This document shows, in pieces, positions 37,785 to 45,451 of a stretch of 64,000 nucleotides of DNA; position 1 is the stretch's first letter, and every line of letters starts with the position of its first letter. The DNA lies in NCBI GenBank assembly GCA_035384965.1, contig DAOOJE010000018.1, forward strand, positions 13,603-77,602, read 5' to 3'. The position numbers and the translations under genes are program-made. The notes under the pieces are model-generated. The model saw only the letters and a list, made by a program, of their open reading frames with translations, did not search any database and was not told the DNA's origin. Origin of the DNA: JAAYVZ01 sp035384965 (lineage in GTDB: Bacteria > Acidobacteriota > Thermoanaerobaculia > Thermoanaerobaculales > Thermoanaerobaculaceae).

Positions 37785-38189
37785 ATGTCAACCTACCTGA
37801 AGCTGTTGCTGATCATTGGCTGCCTCGTCGCGTCCGGTACCGCCCTCGCGGCCGATCCCGCGGGCGAGATCCCGGCGCTCGACCCCCCGCATCTCGACGC
37901 CGCGCTCGGCGCAGGCAAGTGGCTGTTCGTCGAGTTCGGCGGCGAGCACTGCATCCCGTGCAAGGCGATGCAGCCGATCCTGCGCGACCTCCAGAGCACC
38001 CTCGGCGAGCGCGGCATGGTGCGCAACTTCTGGATCCAGAAGCACCCCGAGACTGCGCGCCGGTTCCGGATCATGGTCATGCCGACACAGGTCGTATTCA
38101 ATCCCAAGGGCGAGGAGGTGCTGCGCCACCAGGGAATCTGGCCGGCCGAGGAGCTGAAGGCGGCGCTCGCCAAGGTCGGTGCACTCTGA
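37785..38189 (+). CDS. Secreted thioredoxin-like protein
   Basis: 134 residues. The signal peptide (YLKLLLIIGCLVASGTALA) is followed by a thioredoxin fold with FVEFGGEHCIPCKAMQP as the CxxC site, a cis-Pro region MVMPTQVVFNPKG and a C-terminal helix. AGAGGAG precedes ATG 37785. The stop overlaps the start of ccdA, so this is probably the periplasmic partner reduced by that membrane protein (DsbD-like split system). Confidence 0.92.
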   Translation: MSTYLKLLLIIGCLVASGTALAADPAGEIPALDPPHLDAALGAGKWLFVEFGGEHCIPCKAMQPILRDLQSTLGERGMVRNFWIQKHPETARRFRIMVMPTQVVFNPKGEEVLRHQGIWPAEELKAALAKVGAL

Positions 38190-38893
38190 TGCAGGAGCTG
38201 CTGCAGTCGCTCGCCGACCAGGCGGCCGCGGCGTCTCCCCTCCTCACGCTGCTCCTGGTGTTCCTGGGCGGGGTGGTGTCCTCGGCAAGCCCATGCGTGC
38301 TGGCGGCGGTGCCCCTGGTCGTGGCCACGGTGGGCGGCACCAGTACCAACCGCTCCCGGGCGGTTGCGCTTTCGACAGCGTTCGTGCTCGGCCTCGCACT
38401 CTGCTTCACCGCTCTGGGTGCGATCGCTGCCCTCACGGGTCGGCTCATCGGCGACGTGGGCGAGATCTGGACGGTGCTTTTGGGCGTCATCCTCGTCGCC
38501 ATGGGGTTGCACCTCTCCGGCTTCGTGCACCTGCCACTGCCACAAATCAGCGGTGCCCGCTTCCGTGGTGCCGGCCTCGCCGGCGCGTTCGCGCTCGGGG
38601 CGCTCACCGGCACGCTGTCATCGCCGTGCGCCACGCCGATCCTCGTGGTCGTGCTGTCGCTCGTCGCGTTCGAGCAGAAGGTGGCCTGGGGCACGGCCTT
38701 GTTGGCGGTCTACTCGCTCGGACACGTGGTGCTGCTGTTTGTGGCCGGAGCGGTGAGCGGCTTCGCGGGGGCGTGGCTCGGCGGACGATGGACACGCGTG
38801 GCGCAGCGGGTGCACCAGGTGTTTGGCATCATCTTGCTCGGCGTTGGCGGCTACCTGCTGGCAAGGCTGGCGTGGAGCGCGGTTTGGTCGTGA
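38189..38893 (+). CDS. ccdA: CcdA-type thiol-disulfide membrane reductase
   Basis: 234 residues with six hydrophobic helices. The two active-site Cys lie in ASPCVLAAVPLV and SSPCATPILVVVLS, the Pro-Cys pattern of CcdA/DsbD central domains. It passes electrons from cytoplasmic thioredoxin to the exported thioredoxin encoded just before it. The location inside the arsenic island suggests that redox supply, or arsenical permease activity as claimed for ArsG-type relatives, is part of detoxification. Confidence 0.9.
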   Translation: MQELLQSLADQAAAASPLLTLLLVFLGGVVSSASPCVLAAVPLVVATVGGTSTNRSRAVALSTAFVLGLALCFTALGAIAALTGRLIGDVGEIWTVLLGVILVAMGLHLSGFVHLPLPQISGARFRGAGLAGAFALGALTGTLSSPCATPILVVVLSLVAFEQKVAWGTALLAVYSLGHVVLLFVAGAVSGFAGAWLGGRWTRVAQRVHQVFGIILLGVGGYLLARLAWSAVWS

Positions 38894-38924
38894 GCGCCGC
38901 CACGCGCTCGGAAAGGAGTCACAC

Positions 38925-39173
38925 GTGAACAACGCACCGAAGACGATCGAAGTATTGGGGCCGGGGTGCCCACGCTGCAAGGAGACGTACCGCGTGGTTC
39001 GGCACGTCGTGGAGAGTGCAGGGCTCGCCTGTGAAGTCATCAAGAACGAATCGATCGACCGCATGGTCGAGCTCGGAGTGATGGCCACACCGGTGGTGGT
39101 CGTGGACGGCAAGGTCGTGCTTCTCGGTCGCATCCCCAAGGCCCACGAGGTCGAGAAGCTGCTTGGGATCTAG
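38925..39173 (+). CDS. Small thioredoxin-like redox protein (C-x-x-C)
   Basis: 82 residues from GTG 38925 with AAAGGAG upstream. The active site is LGPGCPRCKETYRV, with VMATPVVVVDGKVVLLGR containing the cis-Pro. It is paralogous to 37212-37445. It comes just before the ArsP-like permease, as is common in such clusters. Confidence 0.9.
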   Translation: MNNAPKTIEVLGPGCPRCKETYRVVRHVVESAGLACEVIKNESIDRMVELGVMATPVVVVDGKVVLLGRIPKAHEVEKLLGI

Positions 39174-39185
39174 GGCAAGGACACC

Positions 39186-40382
39186 ATGAAGGAACGAACC
39201 AAGCTGCTGCTTATCGTCGGCGCCTTTCTTGCCGCTTACTTCCTGCCCATCGAGCAGGCGCGGGTGCAGGGGGCGTTCCTGGAAGGGCTGTACCTGCTCA
39301 AGGACTACGCGCGCCAACACGTCCTGCTCTGTCTCGTGCCAGCGTTCTTCATCGCCGGGGCGATCAGCCACTTCGTGCGCCAGGGAGCGGTGATGCGCTA
39401 CCTCGGCGCCAGCGCGCCCCGACCGGTGGCCTACGGTGTCTCCTCGGTGTCCGGCGCCATCCTCGCGGTCTGCTCGTGCACCGTGCTTCCCCTGTTCGCC
39501 GGCATCTACAAGCGGGGCGCCGGACTCGGGCCCGCCATCGCGTTCCTCTACTCGGGACCGGCGATCAACGTGCTCGCCATCATCCTGACGGCGCGAGTGC
39601 TCGGTATCCGGATCGGAGTCGCTCGCGCGGTCGGTGCCGTGGCTTTTGCCGCCGTGATCGGGGTGATCATGGCGGCACTGTTCCGCAAGGAGGACGCCGC
39701 GAGGCTGAGCGACGGGCCCGATCCCTTCGCCCTCGCGTCCGAAGGCGAGGCGCCCAGGCGCCGGGGATGGCAGGACGCCGCATTCCTGGGCGTGATGGTG
39801 GCGGCGCTGGTGCTTGCCAACTGGGGCGCGCCCAACCAGGCCGTCGGGGTGTTTGCGGCGATCCACTCGGTACACTGGCACCTCACCGGGGCGCTCCTGG
39901 TCGCGCTCGGATGGATGATCCTGCGCTGGTTCGACCGCGAGGAACTGGCCGGTTGGATGGAGGCCACGTGGGCGTTCGCCAAGCAAATCACACCGCTGCT
40001 GCTGGGCGGCATCCTGGTCTCCGGTTGGCTCATGGGACGACCCGGAATGGACAACGGGCTGATCCCGTCCGCGTGGGTGGCGTCGTCGGTCGGCGGCAAC
40101 TCTCTGCTCGCCAACCTCGCGTCAAGCGTGGTCGGCGCCTTCATGTACTTCGCGACCCTCACCGAGGTGCCAATCCTGCAGGCCCTGCTGGGCTCGGGGA
40201 TGGGGCAGGGACCGGCGCTGGCGCTGCTGCTCGCCGGCCCCGCGCTGTCGCTGCCCAACATGCTGGTGATCAACTCGTACCTCGGGCCGAGGAAGACGTC
40301 CACCTACGTGGCGCTGGTGATCGCGATGGCCACCGCCACGGGGCTCATGTTCGGAGCCATGACGCCTGGCGGTGCGCCGTGA
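39186..40382 (+). CDS. arsP: ArsP/DUF318-family permease
   Basis: 398 residues, about ten helices in two repeated halves. The conserved block AVCSCTVLPLFAGIYKRGAGLGPAIAFLYSGPAINVLA and its second-half counterpart (LTEVPILQALLGSGMGQGPALALLLAGPALSLPN) identify the family. ArsP members export trivalent organoarsenicals; the adjacent arsM makes such compounds, which supports that role. Twelve bases separate it from the preceding thioredoxin gene. Confidence 0.9.
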   Translation: MKERTKLLLIVGAFLAAYFLPIEQARVQGAFLEGLYLLKDYARQHVLLCLVPAFFIAGAISHFVRQGAVMRYLGASAPRPVAYGVSSVSGAILAVCSCTVLPLFAGIYKRGAGLGPAIAFLYSGPAINVLAIILTARVLGIRIGVARAVGAVAFAAVIGVIMAALFRKEDAARLSDGPDPFALASEGEAPRRRGWQDAAFLGVMVAALVLANWGAPNQAVGVFAAIHSVHWHLTGALLVALGWMILRWFDREELAGWMEATWAFAKQITPLLLGGILVSGWLMGRPGMDNGLIPSAWVASSVGGNSLLANLASSVVGAFMYFATLTEVPILQALLGSGMGQGPALALLLAGPALSLPNMLVINSYLGPRKTSTYVALVIAMATATGLMFGAMTPGGAP

Positions 40383-40470
40383 GCGCCACGGCCACGACGA
40401 ACGCCGATCGCGAGATTTCGGGCCTTCCTGCCGATTCTGCCAGCAGGTCGGGACCCGGCTGGAGGACACC

Positions 40471-41709
40471 GTGACGCGTGCCGTTCCCCCTCGAACCTGG
40501 CGCTGGCTGGCGGGCGGAGCCTTTCTGCTCCTCGCCGCGGTCACGGCGGTAGCCTGGCGCTGGCAGCTCTGGGCGCTCAGCGCACTGCCGGTGGGGTTCC
40601 TGTTCGGCTTCTTCGTCCACAAAGGTGGCGTGTGCGGCGCCGCGGCAGCGAGCGAGGTGCTGGTGCTGCGCGAAGGCGCCAGACTCTGGGCGATCTGGGT
40701 AGCGATCGTGACCGCCATGGTCGCGTTTGCGGCGCTGGATCTGCTGCAGCTCGTGAAGCTCTCGCCGAAACCCATGATCTGGGCCAGCTACCTGGTGGGC
40801 GGCCTGGTCTTCGGCGTTGGCATGGTCCTCGCGGGAGGGTGCGTTTCGGGCTGCCTCTTCAAGACCGGGGCCGGCAACCTCAACTCGATGGCGGGGTTGA
40901 TCGGCATCCCGCTCGGCGTCGCCATGGTCGAGTCGGGCCCGCTCAAGCGCGCCGCAGGCTGGCTGGGAGCCCACGTGCTGCGCACCCCCGACGGTGGTCC
41001 GGTCACGCTCGGCGCACTCAGCGGCTTGCCGTTCTGGGCCATCACGGCTGTTCTCGTCACCTGTACCGCGGCTGCCGCAGCGGTGTGGCGCCGGCGCCAC
41101 CCCCCTCGTCGGGATGGCCCGGCACCCCGGACCGGATGGCTCGAGCGCGCCCTTACCGCGTCCTGGCGCCCGTGGGCAGCCGGGCTCGCCATCGGTCTGC
41201 TGGCTGGACCGGCTTACCTCTCCGCGGCGGCGAGCGGCCGCAACTACCCGATCGGTGTGACACACGGCGTCTATCACTGGCTCGTCGTCCTCACCGCCAA
41301 CCCGGTGCAGGGCGAATGGCGCGCCGTGCCCGCCCCACGGGTGGCCTCCTCGGCCGCTGCGCCTGCAGACCCGGCTCCCACCACCGCCCCCGCACCCCCG
41401 GCGCGCAAGGTCTCCTGGTGGCTCGTCCTCGTGGCCGCGGGCCTGGTGGCCGGCAGCCACGTCTCGGCGCGGCTGGAAGGCAGCTTCAAGCTGCTCCCGA
41501 AACCCCCGGAGCAGGTCATCACGGCGTTCGGCGGGGGCATGCTGGTGGGCATCGGCGCCGGCCTCGCCAGTGGTTGCGTGGTCGGCAACGTTCTCTCGGG
41601 CTGGGCGCTGCAGAGCGTCGGGGTCATGCTGTTCGGCGTCGTGACCCTGCTTTCCGCCTGGGTCACGACGTGGGTGTATCTGATGGGTGGCCTGGTGCGC
41701 GGCCGGTAG
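40471..41709 (+). CDS. YeeE/YedE-family sulfur (or selenium) transporter
   Basis: 412 residues. Each half carries a Gly-Cys pore motif: FFVHKGGVCGAAAASEV and AGGCVSGCLFKTGAGN in the first, ASGCVVGNVLSGWALQS in the second. This is the TsuA/YeeE thiosulfate transporter fold. A subset (YedE) has been proposed to import selenium in selenium-using species. GTG 40471 has GGAGG six bases upstream. The next gene, 20 nt downstream, has two in-frame UGA codons, which makes a selenium link worth testing; sulfur compounds are the default. Confidence 0.88.
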   Translation: MTRAVPPRTWRWLAGGAFLLLAAVTAVAWRWQLWALSALPVGFLFGFFVHKGGVCGAAAASEVLVLREGARLWAIWVAIVTAMVAFAALDLLQLVKLSPKPMIWASYLVGGLVFGVGMVLAGGCVSGCLFKTGAGNLNSMAGLIGIPLGVAMVESGPLKRAAGWLGAHVLRTPDGGPVTLGALSGLPFWAITAVLVTCTAAAAAVWRRRHPPRRDGPAPRTGWLERALTASWRPWAAGLAIGLLAGPAYLSAAASGRNYPIGVTHGVYHWLVVLTANPVQGEWRAVPAPRVASSAAAPADPAPTTAPAPPARKVSWWLVLVAAGLVAGSHVSARLEGSFKLLPKPPEQVITAFGGGMLVGIGAGLASGCVVGNVLSGWALQSVGVMLFGVVTLLSAWVTTWVYLMGGLVRGR

Positions 41710-41728
41710 CGCACCGCCGGAGGCTCAC

Positions 41729-42031
41729 ATGGCGTCACCGCTCACGATCCGCTCCGGGTGGCTGCGCTCGTACGTGCGCGAGCGCGGCGGGCAGCTCTGG
41801 GTCGTCAAGGGCCTGTTCGTGGTCGGGTGATGAAACGCGATGCGGGGCCCGGTGGGCCTCTTCGCGCCACCAGATGAAACGAAGGAATGGGAACGGTTCG
41901 AGCATGCCGACGAGCACGGCAGGATCGAGGTCCAGATCGAGCGCTCGCTGCTAGGGCCGCCGTACCTCAAGGGAAACGAGCTGCTCGTCAGTGTCGAGGG
42001 CCACGGCCGCTTCCGGCTGCAGTTCGCCTGA
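41729..42031 (+). CDS. Candidate small selenoprotein with tandem UGA-UGA codons
   Basis: A 100-codon frame starts at ATG 41729 with GGAGG six bases upstream. It reads MASPLTIRSGWLRSYVRERG, GQLWVVKGLFVVG, then TGA-TGA at 41828-41833, then NAMRGPVGLFAPPDETKEWE and RFEHADEHGRIEVQIER, KGNELLVSVEGHGRFRLQFA, and ends in TGA at 42029. Coding character continues on both sides of the double UGA in one frame. The position would be Cys-Cys in an ordinary homologue. A two-tier hairpin lies directly downstream. If UGA is a stop, the products are a 33-residue peptide and, from ATG 41840 with no ribosome-binding site, a 63-residue one. Family not recognised. Confidence 0.55.
41828..41865 (+). promoter_or_regulatory. 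SECIS-like hairpin after the tandem UGA codons
   Basis: Lower stem GCGA (41837-41840) with UCGC (41862-41865), internal loop UGC/U, then a seven-pair upper stem (41844-41850 with 41854-41860, one G-U), closed by loop GGU. The loop starts 17 nt after the second UGA and begins with GG. The plan is nearly the same as the hairpin at 30438-30468. Confidence 0.5.
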
Positions 42032-42034
42032 GGG

Positions 42035-43135
42035 TCAGAGCCGGTCCACCAGCGCCTGGGCGATGCGGGCGGCCGTGCGGCCGTCGCCGAACGGGTTGGG
42101 GCCCCGCTTCATGGCGGCGAGCGCCGCGTCGTCGTGGAGCAGGCGGGTCGCCTCGGCCAGGATGAGATCCGGGTCGGTGCCGACGAGCCTCCCCCACCCC
42201 ACCTCGAGGACCTCGGGCCGCTCCGTGGTGTCGCGCAGCACGAGCACCGGCACGCCGAGCGTCGGGCCCTCCTCCTGAACACCCCCGGAGTCGGAGAGCA
42301 CGAAGCGCGCCCGGGCGAACAGGTCCAGGAACTCGGGGTAGTCGAGTGGGGCGTGCAGCTCGATGCCGGGCACGCCGCCAAGCGCCTCGCGCGCCGGCCG
42401 GTCGACGTTCGGGTTGGGGTGCACGGGATAGACAAGCCTGATTCGCCCTACGTTCTGCTCGGCGAGGGCGCGGAGCGCGCCGAGCACCCGGGCGATCGGC
42501 TCGCCGAAGCTCTCGCGGCGGTGCAGGGTCACGAGCACCAGCGGCGGGTGGGCGGGGGCCGGGCACGGACGGCCCCGCCTGATGCGCTGCACCGCGTCCA
42601 CGACCGTGTTGCCGACGACCAGGATGCGCTCTTCCCCGATCCCCTCGGCCCGGAGGTTGGCCGCAGCGCGGGGGGTGGGAGCCAGGTGCAGGGTGGCCGC
42701 CACGGCGGCGGCACGCCGGTTGAACTCCTCAGGGAACGGGGCGTCGAGCCGGCCGGTGCGCAACCCGGCCTCGACGTGCGCGACCTTGACGCCACCGTAG
42801 AACGCGGCCACGGCGGCCGCGAACGCGGTGGTCGTGTCGCCCTGGACGACGACCCAGGCCGGTCGGTGCTCGGCGAGCAACGGCTCGAACCGCCGCAGGA
42901 CCTCCGCCGCGACGCGCGTCGGTGTCTGGCCAGCGGTCATGATATCGAGGTCCACGTCGGGCACGAGCCCGAACGGCCGCAGTGCCTGCCGCAGCATCTC
43001 ACGGTGCTGCGAGGTGGCCACGAGCACGGGCCGCAGTCGCCCGCCGGCGCGCAGCGCCTCGACCACCGGCGCGAGCTTGATCGTCTCCGGGCGCGTGCCT
43101 ACGACCACGAGAACTTTCGGCTCGTCGACGCCCAC
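42035..43135 (-). CDS. wecB: UDP-N-acetylglucosamine 2-epimerase (non-hydrolysing)
   Basis: 366 residues, normal length. GT-B-like epimerase with VLVVVGTRPETIKLAPVV at the N-terminus, VVQGDTTTAFAAAVAAFY, KVAHVEAGLRT, PEEFNRR, LVTLHRRESFG, YPVHPNPNV and SDSGGVQEEGPTLGVPVLVLRDTTERPE. It makes UDP-ManNAc for envelope polysaccharides. It heads away from the arsenic island, and three glycosyltransferase genes on the same strand precede it. Confidence 0.96.
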   Translation of the reverse strand: MGVDEPKVLVVVGTRPETIKLAPVVEALRAGGRLRPVLVATSQHREMLRQALRPFGLVPDVDLDIMTAGQTPTRVAAEVLRRFEPLLAEHRPAWVVVQGDTTTAFAAAVAAFYGGVKVAHVEAGLRTGRLDAPFPEEFNRRAAAVAATLHLAPTPRAAANLRAEGIGEERILVVGNTVVDAVQRIRRGRPCPAPAHPPLVLVTLHRRESFGEPIARVLGALRALAEQNVGRIRLVYPVHPNPNVDRPAREALGGVPGIELHAPLDYPEFLDLFARARFVLSDSGGVQEEGPTLGVPVLVLRDTTERPEVLEVGWGRLVGTDPDLILAEATRLLHDDAALAAMKRGPNPFGDGRTAARIAQALVDRL

Positions 43136-43144
43136 CAGAACCCC

Positions 43145-44293
43145 CTACCGCCCCGCCATCGCCACGTCCTGCGCGAGCGCCAGCAGGCGCTGGCGGGCGG
43201 TTGCGCGGGAGTAGCACGACTCCACCACCTCGCGCAAGCGGCGGCCCTGCGCCTCGGCCATGGCCGGGCACTCGCACAGCCCCACCAGGCGGGCCGCCAG
43301 CTCGTCCGCGGTGCGCCCCAGCTCGACCTCCGCAGCCAGCTCCGGCAGCCCGCGCACGCCTTCCGGCGTCGAGACGACGGCACACGAGGCCTCGGCGGCT
43401 TCCAGGACCTTGTTGGAGGCGCCGGTCCCGAAGCGCAGCGGCACGAGCGCCACGCGCACGCGCCTGAGAGTGGCCGGGCGGTCGTGCAGGGGGGACTCCA
43501 CCGTGACCCCGTCGCGGCCGTGGCGCCGGCGCACCCAGCCAGGGGCATCGGCGCCGGCCACCAGCAGGGTGGCGCCTGGCCTGCGCCGGCGCACGGCCGG
43601 CCAGATCTCGTCGAGCAGAAAGCGCACCGCGTCCTCGTTCGCGAAATAGGCCAGGCGCCCCCAGAACGCCGCGTCGATGTCGCGCCGCCCGCTCGCCGGC
43701 GGACCGAGCGCGGTGCCGTGCGAGATCGCCACGGCGCGCTCGCCGAACGCGGCGCACTCGGTGGCGGCGACCACCGACACGACGTCGTAGCGCCGGCCGC
43801 ACTCCGCCTCGAGTCTGGCGGTGCGGACGGCTTCGTACCGCCAGAACGCCGCGGCGAGCCCCAGCGAGGCGGCTGCCCGCTCGCCGAGGTTGGCGCCGAG
43901 GGCGTCGATGGCGTCGAGGATCCTTCGCCCGGGCGGCAGATGGCGGTACACCCACGGGTCGAGGCGGGCCAGCTGCACGATCGCGACATCGAACGGCCCG
44001 CCGGCAGCTCCGGCCGCCCGCAGCGCCTGCCGCCACGCGAAGCCAGCCGCAAGCAGCGAAGTCACCGGCAGGCCGCGCGCGAGGGCGCGGACGGCGCAGA
44101 CGCCCAGGCGGTGCGGAGCCCGCGGCGCCATCACGACCCTGCACCCACGCGGGACCAGCTCGAGCTTCCCGCGCGGCGCCACGAGCGTCAGGTCCAGGCT
44201 GCTCGCGAGCGCCTCGATCCAGGCGGCGGCGCGGATGCGGTCGCCGGTGTAGGGGGGGTATGGAAACCGGGAGGTGACGAGCAGCGCCCTCAT
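43145..44293 (-). CDS. Glycosyltransferase, GT4-like
   Basis: 382 residues, GT-B fold. N-terminal LLVTSRFPYPPYTGDRIRAAAW is the usual first strand and glycine loop. The C-terminal nucleotide-sugar part has LAYFANEDAVRFLLDEIWP, LLVAGADAPGW, VALVPLRFGTGASNKVLEAAEA and VVSTPEGVRGLPEL. ATG 44293 overlaps the stop of the preceding GT2 gene by four bases. Donor and acceptor are unknown; the wecB neighbour hints at HexNAc-containing glycans. Confidence 0.88.
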   Translation of the reverse strand: MRALLVTSRFPYPPYTGDRIRAAAWIEALASSLDLTLVAPRGKLELVPRGCRVVMAPRAPHRLGVCAVRALARGLPVTSLLAAGFAWRQALRAAGAAGGPFDVAIVQLARLDPWVYRHLPPGRRILDAIDALGANLGERAAASLGLAAAFWRYEAVRTARLEAECGRRYDVVSVVAATECAAFGERAVAISHGTALGPPASGRRDIDAAFWGRLAYFANEDAVRFLLDEIWPAVRRRRPGATLLVAGADAPGWVRRRHGRDGVTVESPLHDRPATLRRVRVALVPLRFGTGASNKVLEAAEASCAVVSTPEGVRGLPELAAEVELGRTADELAARLVGLCECPAMAEAQGRRLREVVESCYSRATARQRLLALAQDVAMAGR

Positions 44294-45411
44294 CGCCTGA
44301 CCCGCGTCCAGCGCCACAGCGCTCGCGGGGCCAGCAACACCGCACCGACCCAGGCCGACGCCAGCTTGGCCGCACTGCGCCAGTCGATGCTGCCGGCCAG
44401 CTGAACGATCGCCAGGTCGCCCATCACCGACGCCACAAGGAGGGCCGCCACGGCGGCCTCGAGCCACGGTTGCCCGGCCCCCGCCGCAGCGGAAACTGCC
44501 AGGGCCGCCGCGACCAACAGCCGGAGCAGCGCCGTGAGCGAGAGCGGCCGGCTCGCCAGCTCGATCGCGAACGCAATCGCCTCGCCCGGCCTGCGCAGGA
44601 ACAGCCTGCCGAGCGCCAGGGGGTGGCGCAGCGCCAGGTGCACCCGGCCGGTCAGCCAGCGTGCCCGCTGCCGGGCGGCGTCGGATATCAGGGAGGGCTT
44701 GAGGTCCACGACTTCAGCATCCGCCAGCTCGAGCCGGTACCCGGCGGAAGCGAGCAACAGCGTCGCCTCGAGATCCTCGATGCGGGTGCGGAGGCGCAGC
44801 GCCACCCAGGCCAGGGCACGCGTGGTGAGGGCGGTGCCAGTGCCGCGCAGGCGCACGGCCCAGCCGAGCGTCTGGCGCCCGCGGTCCTCCCATTCCTGCC
44901 CGACCCGCTCGGAGTGGGCCGCGGCGAGCCCCGTGCCACTCCCGGTGCCCCTCAGTCGGGTCTGCAACCCGTCCACGCCCTCGTCCATGACCAGGGCGTC
45001 GAACAGACCGGGCGAGGCCTGGGACCCGACGTCCATGAGCAGCACGGCGTCCGCATCCGCCATCAGCCTTCCGGCCTCGCGGACGAGCCACGCCAGCGCA
45101 GCTCCCTTGCTCGGGCCGGCGGGGGTCTTGAGCACGGTCTCGACGCCCAGCTCCCGGCAGCACGCTGCGGTTGCCTCGTCCGGACCGTCCATGAGGACCA
45201 CGATTCTGACCGTGTGCCCCCGCGCCGCCTCCTGGAGCGACCGGAGCGTCGGCTCGACCGCCCTCCCCTCCCCTCGCGCCGGTACCACGGCCAGCCAGCG
45301 CAAGGGGGGGACGGTGCCGGCCGTTGCCCTCGATCGACACTTCCGGCTCGCCTTCGCCAGGCGGAACCTCATGAGCGTGTCGAGCACCGCCGGAACAACT
45401 GGCAGAGCCAA
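44290..45411 (-). CDS. Membrane glycosyltransferase family 2
   Basis: 373 residues. GT-A domain with LAVVPARGEGRAVEPTLRSLQ, VLMDGPDEAT, a DxG-type metal site in AVLLMDVGSQASP, RIEDLEATLLL and the QRARWLTG motif (Q-x-x-R-W) of processive GT2 enzymes. C-terminal membrane helices follow (LTALLRLLVAAALAVSAAAG and one more). It is in an operon with the downstream GT4-like gene. Confidence 0.88.
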   Translation of the reverse strand: MALPVVPAVLDTLMRFRLAKASRKCRSRATAGTVPPLRWLAVVPARGEGRAVEPTLRSLQEAARGHTVRIVVLMDGPDEATAACCRELGVETVLKTPAGPSKGAALAWLVREAGRLMADADAVLLMDVGSQASPGLFDALVMDEGVDGLQTRLRGTGSGTGLAAAHSERVGQEWEDRGRQTLGWAVRLRGTGTALTTRALAWVALRLRTRIEDLEATLLLASAGYRLELADAEVVDLKPSLISDAARQRARWLTGRVHLALRHPLALGRLFLRRPGEAIAFAIELASRPLSLTALLRLLVAAALAVSAAAGAGQPWLEAAVAALLVASVMGDLAIVQLAGSIDWRSAAKLASAWVGAVLLAPRALWRWTRVRR

Positions 45412-45451
45412 CCAGAGAGGGTTCAGTCCAAACCTCCAGAGCTAGCTGCGA

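Noticed and set aside
37157..38893. One 578-codon frame joining thioredoxin-region sequence to ccdA
   Set aside because: Most of it is out-of-frame sequence over two thioredoxin genes; ccdA starts at 38189 with an overlapping stop/start.
40379..40474. 31-codon ORF between arsP and the YeeE-like gene with overlapping start and stop at both ends
   Set aside because: No ribosome-binding site and no protein-like features; overlaps arise from chance GTGA.
42134..44404. Long plus-strand frame opposite wecB and the glycosyltransferase
   Set aside because: Antisense shadow of two well-supported genes.
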